This document shows, piece after piece, positions 1-6,231 of a stretch of DNA of 15,724 nucleotides. Where the stretch lies: assembly GCA_027076245.1 (NCBI GenBank), contig JALTKC010000329.1:1-15724 (forward strand), written 5' to 3'. The notes under the pieces are model-generated. The model was not told the origin of the DNA. It worked only from the letters and a program-made list of their open reading frames with translations, and did no database searches. The DNA comes from Gammaproteobacteria bacterium. GTDB taxonomy: Bacteria; Pseudomonadota; Gammaproteobacteria; GRL18. A program made the position numbers and the translations under genes. Position 1 is the first letter of the stretch, and each line of letters starts with the position of its first letter.

Positions 1-125
1 GCACCGATCACCCTATTTTTGCCAGCCTGCTGGCCAGTGTTGTCTTTCTGATTGGCTGCGGTATTGTTTTGCATGTGATTGCTAATGCCAATTTACCTAA
101 TTTAAAGCCGGGTTCGGATGGCTGA
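1..125 (+). CDS. C-terminal end of an unidentified membrane protein (partial)
   Basis: Only the third reading frame stays open from the left edge; it ends at a TGA at 123-125. The 40 visible residues start TDHPIFASLLASVVF, contain one strongly hydrophobic stretch of about 23 residues that would make a membrane helix, and end in a short polar tail (LPNLKPGSDG). That is the usual look of the last transmembrane segment of an inner-membrane protein. I do not recognise the family from so short a piece. It runs towards the leftward toxin-antitoxin pair, with 34 bases between the two stop codons and no clear hairpin in that gap. The frame call is fairly safe; the function is unknown. Confidence 0.55.
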   Translation, partial: TDHPIFASLLASVVFLIGCGIVLHVIANANLPNLKPGSDG

Positions 126-159
126 GTTTTCTACAGATGCCAATAGAAGAATGAGTTTG

Positions 160-423
160 TTAGTTGTTTTTATAAACAACACTACGATGTGCAACTTTAA
201 CTACAAGAATAGTCAGCTCTGTATCCTGAATTTCATAAATGATACGGTAAACACCTTGTCTTACTCTGTATCGCTCTTGACCCGAAAGCTTAATACAGCC
301 ATCAGCTCTTGGATTTTCACAAAGAAGCTCAATACATTTTAGTATGCGTTTTACATCTTTATTTGGAATATTTCGAAGATCTTTAGCAACGGATTTTTTA
401 AACGCGAGACTATAATTTGCCAT
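160..423 (-). CDS. RelE/ParE-family toxin of a type II toxin-antitoxin pair
   Basis: This 87-residue basic protein has the size and sequence pattern of the RelE/ParE (StbE-like) toxin fold. It has an N-terminal helix rich in Lys/Arg, a middle strand pair with the typical YRVRQGVYRIIYEI pattern (residues 52-65), and a C-terminal strand VVKVAHRSVVY (74-84) carrying the usual His-Arg and Tyr. Toxins of this fold usually cut mRNA on the ribosome; ParE members poison gyrase instead, and the sequence alone does not decide which. The start codon lies inside the last codons of the upstream antitoxin gene (14-base overlap), which suggests translational coupling. The promoter is the one in front of the antitoxin. 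The frame is intact, so the toxin is probably functional. Family call is firm; target is open. Confidence 0.88.
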   Translation of the reverse strand: MANYSLAFKKSVAKDLRNIPNKDVKRILKCIELLCENPRADGCIKLSGQERYRVRQGVYRIIYEIQDTELTILVVKVAHRSVVYKNN

Positions 424-643
424 GTGATTTTAAATCTTCTAATAGTTCCTCATAGCTTAATGTTGGTTCATTCGCCCTTTCTGAAAAAGCGCTCAGGTCT
501 TCCTGATCTTCTCGCAACACAAGTCGTACAGCTTCATTTACTACTTTAGAAATGGATTGGTGTGTTGTCGCTGCCTTAATTCTTAATGCCTGGTGAACAT
601 CATCCTCAAAGTAAACTGTTGATCTTTTTGATAGTTCGCTCAT
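410..643 (-). CDS. ribbon-helix-helix antitoxin, partner of the RelE-like toxin
   Basis: A 77-residue acidic protein. Residues 7-45 fit a ribbon-helix-helix (CopG/MetJ-type) DNA-binding domain: a short strand RSTVYFEDDV, then two helices including SISKVVNEAVRLVL. The C-terminal part (46-77) is acidic and ends LSYEELLEDLKSHGKL, as expected for the segment that wraps and blocks the toxin. It is the first gene of the pair and overlaps the toxin by 14 bases. The ATG at 643 is preceded by a GAGG ribosome site about 9 bases upstream, and the promoter and palindromic operator are at 666-700. RHH antitoxins normally repress their own operon and do so more tightly in complex with toxin. That autoregulation is inferred here from the operator position. 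Confidence 0.87.
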   Translation of the reverse strand: MSELSKRSTVYFEDDVHQALRIKAATTHQSISKVVNEAVRLVLREDQEDLSAFSERANEPTLSYEELLEDLKSHGKL

Positions 644-665
644 ATTACTCTACCTCGCTTAACCA

Positions 666-694
666 AGAATAGCGCTATAACGTTGTGACGTCAA
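666..694 (-). promoter_or_regulatory. sigma-70 promoter of the toxin-antitoxin operon
   Basis: Reading leftward, TTGACG (689-694) and TATTCT (666-671) are separated by exactly 17 bases. This is a close match to a sigma-70 promoter placed 23 bases upstream of the antitoxin ATG at 643. The -35 box lies inside the palindrome at 679-700, so a bound repressor would block polymerase. Confidence 0.7.
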
Positions 695-700
695 GACGTT
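679..700. promoter_or_regulatory. palindromic operator of the toxin-antitoxin operon
   Basis: A 22-base imperfect palindrome in which 18 of 22 positions equal the reverse complement. Its centre is TGACGTCA, flanked on both sides by AACGT/ACGTT arms, so the core ACGT occurs three times at about 8-base spacing. RHH antitoxins bind such short repeated half-sites as dimers side by side. It covers the -35 box and part of the spacer of the leftward promoter, as expected for autorepression. Binding itself is inferred. Confidence 0.65.
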
Positions 701-827
701 ATTTTATAACTAAGCCCCTCATCAGTTAACCGAAGGAAATAGTTGGACATCAGCCGAAAAATCTTATCAAAAATTTTAAATGGTCACGGCTCTACCTCGG
801 AAATGGCATCATAGTAAATGATTAAAA

Positions 828-2195
828 CTATCTGGCTCGTTTAGGTATATTCAACCGGTTGCGTTTTTCCCATAAGGTTTTGCGGCTGATCCCCAGATGT
901 CTGGCCAGTTCGGTTTCCGTTAAATGCTCATTCACTTTAAGAAAGTGGATCAGGTATTCATCCAGGGATAATTTTTCTTTATCCACATCCACAATCGGTT
1001 CTGATTCATTGAGTTGAGTTCGGGAACTTTTCTGATTCTGTTCTTTGCTAAATAAGGACAGGTGCTCACGGGTAATTTTATCGCCCTCTGCCAGAATGAC
1101 CGCACGTTCAATAATATTCTGCATTTCCCGGATATTGCCCGGCCAGTCGTATTGCTGAAAAAGAGCCAGTACTTCGGCTGAAAAATGCACTTCCGGTTTG
1201 GCCATTTTTTTGCGCATATCCTCCAGAAAGTAATCCGCCAGTTTAACAATATCGCCGTTACGTTCCTTAAGCGGTGGTAAACGGATATCAAAGACATTGA
1301 GCCTGAAAAACAGATCGCTGCGAAACTTGCCCTTGTCCACCATAGCCTGTAAATCTTTATGGGTTGCGGCAATCAGTCGAATATCCACTTTTCTGGACTG
1401 GGTAGAACCCACACGCCGGACTTCACCTTCCTGCAATACTCGCAGTAAATGCGCCTGAATATCCAGTGACAGTTCACCAATTTCATCCAGGAACAAAGTA
1501 CCGCCGTCTGCTGCTTCAATTAAGCCGGGGTGATCTTTATCGGCACCGGTAAAGGCCCCCCTGTTATAACCAAACAGCTCTGATTCAATCAGGTTTTCTG
1601 CAATAGCGGCACAGTTGATGCTGATTAAGGAAGCCGCACTGCGGGTACTGTACTCATGTATGGCTCTGGCCACCAGCTCTTTACCCGTGCCGGTTTCGCC
1701 CAGTATCAGGACGGAGGTATCCAGAGGGGCCACCTTGTGTATGCGTTGATTGACTTCCCGCATAGCCGGACAGTCTCCGATCATGCCGTAAACCTGATGT
1801 TCTCTGGAAAGCTGCTGTTTTAATACGGTGTTTTCCAGTTCCAGCTTGCGTTCCTTAAGGATCCGCTCAACCATTAACAACAGCTCAGTGTGATCAAACG
1901 GCTTGGAAATATAGTCCTTAGCCCCCATTTTCATGGCATCTACGGCTGAGCTGACACTGGCATAGCTGGTCATTATAATCACCGGAATATCAGGAAAGTA
2001 TTCCAGTATGCGGGTGCCTTCTTCACCGGGCAGCCTTAAATCACTGATGATCAGTTCACATGCCTGTTTAGCCAGTATCTGTACCGCTTCTTCTACCGAC
2101 TCTGCGGTCAGTACCTGATAGTTGTTTTTTTCCAGCAGGCGTTTGAGTGAATCCCGAATTAAAGGTTCATCATCAATAACCAGTAATCTTTTCAT
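828..2195 (-). CDS. cbrB: CbrB-like sigma-54-dependent response regulator
   Basis: A 455-residue NtrC-type regulator that, when phosphorylated, should activate sigma-54 promoters. The receiver domain (about 1-120) has acidic residues D8/D9, phospho-acceptor D52, T76 and K98. The AAA+ domain (about 135-370) has Walker A GETGTGKE (166-173), the sigma-54 contact loop GAFTGA (213-218) and Walker B LFLDEI near 235. A Fis-type helix-turn-helix closes the protein (about 425-450, ETELARHLGISRKTLWEKR). The start at 2195 is chosen because the receiver begins right there (MKRLLVIDDEP), an AAGGAAA ribosome site sits 6 bases upstream, and it lies 1 base after the stop of the kinase gene; the frame extends 18 codons further up but inside the kinase gene. 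Pairing with a symporter-fused kinase points to CbrB, which in Pseudomonas controls carbon and nitrogen use. NtrC-family membership is certain; CbrB identity rests mainly on the partner. Confidence 0.88.
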   Translation of the reverse strand: MKRLLVIDDEPLIRDSLKRLLEKNNYQVLTAESVEEAVQILAKQACELIISDLRLPGEEGTRILEYFPDIPVIIMTSYASVSSAVDAMKMGAKDYISKPFDHTELLLMVERILKERKLELENTVLKQQLSREHQVYGMIGDCPAMREVNQRIHKVAPLDTSVLILGETGTGKELVARAIHEYSTRSAASLISINCAAIAENLIESELFGYNRGAFTGADKDHPGLIEAADGGTLFLDEIGELSLDIQAHLLRVLQEGEVRRVGSTQSRKVDIRLIAATHKDLQAMVDKGKFRSDLFFRLNVFDIRLPPLKERNGDIVKLADYFLEDMRKKMAKPEVHFSAEVLALFQQYDWPGNIREMQNIIERAVILAEGDKITREHLSLFSKEQNQKSSRTQLNESEPIVDVDKEKLSLDEYLIHFLKVNEHLTETELARHLGISRKTLWEKRNRLNIPKRAR

Positions 2196-2196
2196 A

Positions 2197-5100
2197 TTAA
2201 CTTTCCTTGCTGTTGTCCTGCTCATTATGATCAGCCGCCGGCAAATCAATTATAAAACAGGTGCCGGCTCCGGGTTCATTAACCATTCTATCCGTCACTT
2301 TAATATCTCCGCCGTGATCATGAATAATATTGTACACAATGGACAGGCCAAGCCCCATGCCTTCTCCGGCGGACTTAGTAGTAAAAAAAGGCTCAAACAA
2401 CCGCTTTTTATCTTCTTCTCGAATGCCGCTGCCCTGATCAATGACTTCAATCCTGATCATATTATCCTGCTGTGTGGAACGAATATAAATGGTATCTTCA
2501 TCCTGTGAGGCATCACTGGCATTATTGATCAGGTTAACAAAAACCTGAACTAACTGCTGTTGATCACCGCTGATAATATGTTCTGCTGAACATTCATTAA
2601 CAATAACCTGGTGTTTGGCTTTATGGCTCAGTGTCACCAGATGTATTGCTTCATCTACACAGAGTTTAAGAGATAATGGTTTTCTGGGCGGTTTCAGATA
2701 ATTGCCACTGCGGGAAAAACTGGATAAGGACTGGATGATAGTCGTTATTCGGCGCGTCTGATTTAATACCTCTTCCAGATGTTGATTCAGATGCTGTTTT
2801 AAATACTCCTCATCATCCTCAGCCATCAGGTTCTGCGTTACCGATGCAATACCTGTTACCGGGTTACCGATCTCATGCGCTACTCCTGCCGCCAGCCTGC
2901 CTATAGAAGCCAGACGCTCACTATGAGCCAGACGGTTTTCCAGTTCCTGTAAGTCACTTAAGTCTTCCACCAGCAAAACGACACCATCGGTATAGGCCAG
3001 TCCGGTATTTTTATCCCCTGCAATGCTTTCATTGAGTCTTGAACGCCGGAATGAACTGATTAATGATGACTTGTGCAGATTAAAAATGCGCCGGGTATGA
3101 TTAATATGGACCTGTATTTTTCTTAATTGCTGTTCTTCACCCTGAATAAAACTGTAAAAAAGTTCGCCCAAAGGTGAGGGCAGTGTCTGTATGGGCTCAC
3201 CCAAAATCTGTTCTGCCCTGATACCGGACAGTTTTTCAATCGCACGATTCCAGTTAATGACTTCACCGTTAATACCCACTGAACAGACGCCCAATGGCAA
3301 ATCCTGCAATACCTGCCGGTGGTAACGGCGCATATCATCCAGTTCCCCTGCTACACCTTCCAGACGGGTTCTGGAATCTTCCAGACGGTTTTCCATATAG
3401 CGGAAGCTTTTGGCAAAAAAATCCCGGGTATCGGTATCCAGTGCCAGCTTTTCATTCACCACCACTCTGGCCAGAATGGGGCCGATCAGGCCGGAAAGAT
3501 TGCGCTCTATCCGCTCCCTTAACTGACGCAAATGCACGGGATTGGTATCATCTCTGTCCATGGATAAATCCCGGAGTGCTTTTTCAACCTCCTTGTCGGA
3601 CATATTCTCACCCAGCAACAGGGCCAGTTGTTCCTTGATACTGTCAATGGAACGTACCACCATAACACCCTTTGGCGGTGTGAGCGTTTTGGAACAGCAA
3701 TTTAAGGCATTTTCATTTTCTGCCGCACTGGCCCGGGTCAGCAGGGATACCAGCACAAACAGGACAAAATTGGCAGACAGTGAAGCAAAGGTGACGGAAC
3801 CCCAGTGATCCGAACTGTTAAACAAACTGCTGAAAGCAGGAATGGTGTCAAACACAGCCTGGGACAGAAAACCCGAATTAACCAGCAGAGGCAATAACAA
3901 GGCATAAGCCCATACCAGTGAACCGGCAAACAAACCGCTTAGAAAACCCAGTCGGTTGGCACCCTGCCAGTACAGCAGGCCAATGGTTCCGGGCAGAAAC
4001 TGGGCAACCGCCACAAAGGAAATCAGGCCAAGCTGAGCCAGTCCCTGGTGTCTTGACAGTAACAGGTCAAAGGCAAAGCCGGACATAATAATAACGGTTA
4101 TCAGAATACGTTTGCCCTGCAGCAGTCGTTGATAAATATTGGTGCTTTTATGACTGAACTTACGGGGGAACACAGCCGGCAGAACAAAATGGTTCATAAT
4201 CATATTGGCCAGTGCCAGTGTGGTAACAATCATCATGGCACTGGCTGCGGACAGGCCGCCAATAAAGGTCAGCAGCGGCAGCAGGGTATTATCACTGTGC
4301 AGGGTAATGCCCAGCACATAAAAATCCGCTAATGTGGACGTCTGCATAAACTGTCCGGCCCATAGTATTACGGGAATAGGCAGGTTCATTAATAACAGCA
4401 GTGCAGGGAATGCCCAGCTGGCCGTATGAATGGATTTACTGTCAAAATTCTCACTGATCCCCATATGGAACTGGCGCGGCAGGAACAGAGCCGCACAGAA
4501 CGACAGAAAAATCAAACTGTTCCAGGATCCGTCACGGATGGGTGCCATCAGTTCCTGCTGCTTACCGTGGTTATCGGCCAGCCATTGCTGCAGACCGGAA
4601 AAACCGTCAAATACTGAATACAGGGCAAACAGACCGACACTGAGCAGAGCAAATAGCTTGACCAGCGATTCAAAGGCAATGGCTACGACCAATCCTTCGT
4701 GCTTTTCCCGTGCCGAACTGTGCCGTGCACCGAATAAAATGGCAAACATAACCAGAGTCAGACAGAAACCCAGCGAAATCATTATGGGTGTGGCTTCATT
4801 GGTGAGCACCTGCATGGACTCAGTAACAGCATGGATCTGCAGGGCAATATAGGGCAGGGTGCCCAGCAGCATAAATAGCGTGACGACAATACCGACAAAC
4901 TGGCTCTGATAACGAAAGGCGAACAGATCAGCAAAGGAGGATAACTGGTGCTCCTTGCTTAATTTTAAAATGGGTGCAAACAGCCAGGGCGATAATAACC
5001 AGGCCAGGGTCACCCCCAGATAGATGGTTAAAAAGCTGTAACCCTGCCGTTCTGCAAAGCCGACACTGCCATAAAAACTCCAGGACGTCGCATAAACACC

Positions 5101-5238
5101 AAGGGAAAGGGAATAAATTAAATGATGCCGTGCCAGTTTGGAGAATTTAGGTTTGTTATCTACCAGCCAGGCAATAAGAAACAAGACGCCGAGATAAACC
5201 ACACCGGAGGCAAATAATTGCCATAAATCAAAATTCAT
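2197..5238 (-). CDS. cbrA: CbrA-like sensor histidine kinase with N-terminal SLC5 symporter domain
   Basis: A 1013-residue membrane kinase. Residues 1 to about 505 form a sodium/solute symporter (SLC5/PutP-like) domain with roughly 13 hydrophobic segments. A linker in the STAC-domain position follows (about 520-630), then a PAS domain (about 640-765, LPLGVCSVGINGEVINWNRA). The kinase core has the H-box AAGVAHEIGNPVTG with phospho-acceptor H788, the N-box VNLINNASDA (N906 region), the G1 box DQGSGI (934-939), the F-box and the G2 box GEGMGLGLS (958-966). All catalytic motifs are intact. Size and domain order match Pseudomonas CbrA, whose symporter domain takes part in histidine transport. It overlaps the upstream cbrX-like frame by 11 bases and ends 1 base before cbrB, so the three should be cotranscribed and coupled. 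The ligand sensed here is unknown. Confidence 0.92.
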   Translation of the reverse strand: MNFDLWQLFASGVVYLGVLFLIAWLVDNKPKFSKLARHHLIYSLSLGVYATSWSFYGSVGFAERQGYSFLTIYLGVTLAWLLSPWLFAPILKLSKEHQLSSFADLFAFRYQSQFVGIVVTLFMLLGTLPYIALQIHAVTESMQVLTNEATPIMISLGFCLTLVMFAILFGARHSSAREKHEGLVVAIAFESLVKLFALLSVGLFALYSVFDGFSGLQQWLADNHGKQQELMAPIRDGSWNSLIFLSFCAALFLPRQFHMGISENFDSKSIHTASWAFPALLLLMNLPIPVILWAGQFMQTSTLADFYVLGITLHSDNTLLPLLTFIGGLSAASAMMIVTTLALANMIMNHFVLPAVFPRKFSHKSTNIYQRLLQGKRILITVIIMSGFAFDLLLSRHQGLAQLGLISFVAVAQFLPGTIGLLYWQGANRLGFLSGLFAGSLVWAYALLLPLLVNSGFLSQAVFDTIPAFSSLFNSSDHWGSVTFASLSANFVLFVLVSLLTRASAAENENALNCCSKTLTPPKGVMVVRSIDSIKEQLALLLGENMSDKEVEKALRDLSMDRDDTNPVHLRQLRERIERNLSGLIGPILARVVVNEKLALDTDTRDFFAKSFRYMENRLEDSRTRLEGVAGELDDMRRYHRQVLQDLPLGVCSVGINGEVINWNRAIEKLSGIRAEQILGEPIQTLPSPLGELFYSFIQGEEQQLRKIQVHINHTRRIFNLHKSSLISSFRRSRLNESIAGDKNTGLAYTDGVVLLVEDLSDLQELENRLAHSERLASIGRLAAGVAHEIGNPVTGIASVTQNLMAEDDEEYLKQHLNQHLEEVLNQTRRITTIIQSLSSFSRSGNYLKPPRKPLSLKLCVDEAIHLVTLSHKAKHQVIVNECSAEHIISGDQQQLVQVFVNLINNASDASQDEDTIYIRSTQQDNMIRIEVIDQGSGIREEDKKRLFEPFFTTKSAGEGMGLGLSIVYNIIHDHGGDIKVTDRMVNEPGAGTCFIIDLPAADHNEQDNSKES

Positions 5239-5425
5239 GGCGTTTTAACCAGCGATACAGAAACCAGGTCAGAATAATAAGCCCGAACCAGATCAGATAA
5301 GGGCTGTACCAGGGCATAAACTCATCTGCCCAGATATAACGCACCGGTGAACAAATAAGAAAAAAACCGCCAATAAATAATAATAAGGCGCGTTCCCTAA
5401 GCAAATTCTGTACTGGCTGTTTCAT
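5228..5425 (-). CDS. cbrX: CbrX-like small membrane protein
   Basis: A 65-residue frame with two hydrophobic segments (about 13-31 and 42-58), an Arg/Glu-rich start and a basic end (YRWLKRHEF). It should be a small two-helix inner-membrane protein. Its stop lies 11 bases inside the kinase gene, a typical coupled arrangement. In Pseudomonas putida a short frame called cbrX precedes and overlaps cbrA in the same transcript; size, position and overlap match. I did not compare the sequences, so the name rests on context. A TATAAT box stands only 7 bases upstream of the ATG, and there is no Shine-Dalgarno sequence, so it may be translated from a leaderless mRNA. Its function is not known to me. 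Confidence 0.7.
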   Translation of the reverse strand: MKQPVQNLLRERALLLFIGGFFLICSPVRYIWADEFMPWYSPYLIWFGLIILTWFLYRWLKRHEF

Positions 5426-5432
5426 AGTCTGA

Positions 5433-5460
5433 ATTATAGCCCAAAGTTACGATTTGTAAC
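5433..5460 (-). promoter_or_regulatory. candidate promoter of the cbrXAB-like operon
   Basis: Leftward, a perfect TATAAT (5433-5438) is preceded at 16 bases by GTTACA (5455-5460), four of six matches to the -35 consensus. Transcription would start near 5425-5427, on or next to the A of the cbrX-like ATG. The -10 box is convincing, the -35 box is not. Confidence 0.45.
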
Positions 5461-5572
5461 ATTTTCCAGTTTATGATTTAGATATCACATACACATATCA
5501 TCAGAAACTTCCCTATTAGACTGATATAGATCAAGTTAATTAAAGTATTTTACTATTTTCTAATTATAACAT

Positions 5573-5602
5573 TTGACAAAGAATAACATTCAAATGTAAC
5601 AT
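5573..5602 (+). promoter_or_regulatory. candidate sigma-70 promoter of the iron uptake operon
   Basis: A perfect TTGACA (5573-5578) is followed after 18 bases by TAACAT (5597-5602). Transcription would start near 5609, inside the Fur box. A perfect TATAAT also occurs at 5632-5637 but has no good -35 partner; if that were the promoter, the Fur box would cover its -35 and spacer region. Either way the Fur box sits where repression is expected. Confidence 0.5.
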
Positions 5603-5623
5603 AAATGATAATTGTTATCATTT
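5603..5623. promoter_or_regulatory. Fur box of the iron uptake operon
   Basis: A 21-base palindrome with two perfect 9-base arms (AAATGATAA and TTATCATTT) around a 3-base centre. It contains the GATAAT-type repeats of the classical ferric uptake regulator site. It lies 45 bases before the ftrA start and next to the candidate -10 box. Fur with ferrous iron should repress the operon and release it when iron is scarce. The site is seen; binding is inferred from the consensus. Confidence 0.82.
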
Positions 5624-5667
5624 AGATTAAATATAATATTAGATTAGATAAACAGGAGTTCTCTTTT

Positions 5668-6228
5668 ATGTCATTTTTTACTTCAAAAGTTCCCTTCCTT
5701 TTAGGGGCCAGTCTGCTTCTGTCCAGTTTATCAGCACAGGCCGTAGAATACCCTATTGGGGTTCCCGAACAGCGTAACGGCATGGAAATCGCGGCGGTTT
5801 ACCTGCAGCCTGTGCGCATGGAACCGGAGGGCATGATGACTCCTTCAGAAAAGTCCGATGTTCACCTGGAAGCCGATATTCGTGCTCTGGATATTAACTC
5901 CAACGGTTTTGCCGAAGGTGACTGGATACCTTATCTGCATGTTAAATACGAAGTGCGCAAAAAAGGCTCCGATAAAGTCATTAAAGGTGATTTTATGCCC
6001 ATGGTCGCTAATGACGGCCCTCATTATGGTGATAATGTCAAACTGATGGGGCCGGGTAAATACACGGTTAAATATACCATCTATCCCCCTAATGCGCCTG
6101 AAAACCCATCCGGCAAACATTTTGGCCGCCATACTGACCGTCTGACTGGTGTACGCCCCTGGTTCAAGCCCTTTGATGTGGAGTATGAATTTATTTTTGC
6201 CGGTATTGGCAAACGCGGAGGCTATTAA
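5668..6228 (+). CDS. ftrA: P19/FtrA-family periplasmic iron-copper binding protein
   Basis: A 186-residue secreted protein of the Tp34/P19 iron transport family (also called FetP and FtrA). A signal peptide ends at AQA-VEY (cleavage after residue 25). The mature part shows the metal-site residues expected from P19: E40, the HxE pair H66/E68, M112 and H119 seven apart (FMPMVANDGPHYG), and H155 in HFGRHTDRLTG. In Campylobacter P19 this site binds copper and the protein is needed for iron acquisition, handing iron to an FTR1 permease. It is the first gene after the Fur box, with a GGAG ribosome site 9 bases before the ATG. The stop is followed 3 bases later by the porin start. Family assignment is firm; the metal site is inferred by motif spacing. 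Confidence 0.9.
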   Translation: MSFFTSKVPFLLGASLLLSSLSAQAVEYPIGVPEQRNGMEIAAVYLQPVRMEPEGMMTPSEKSDVHLEADIRALDINSNGFAEGDWIPYLHVKYEVRKKGSDKVIKGDFMPMVANDGPHYGDNVKLMGPGKYTVKYTIYPPNAPENPSGKHFGRHTDRLTGVRPWFKPFDVEYEFIFAGIGKRGGY

Positions 6229-6231
6229 ACC

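Noticed and set aside
118..342. 74-codon open frame on the + strand
   Set aside because: It overlaps the intact toxin gene on the other strand, and its sequence shows no protein-like pattern.
700..827. Terminator for the cbrB-like gene
   Set aside because: Only AT-rich stretches such as AAAAATCTTATC are present; no stem followed by a T run could be built.
2196..2249. 18-codon upstream extension of the cbrB-like gene
   Set aside because: It lies inside the end of the kinase gene, has no family similarity, and the start at 2195 has a good ribosome site directly before the receiver domain.
4430..4852. 140-codon open frame on the + strand
   Set aside because: It is antisense to the symporter domain of the kinase, where the other strand has a clear, conserved protein; no start signal or family pattern.
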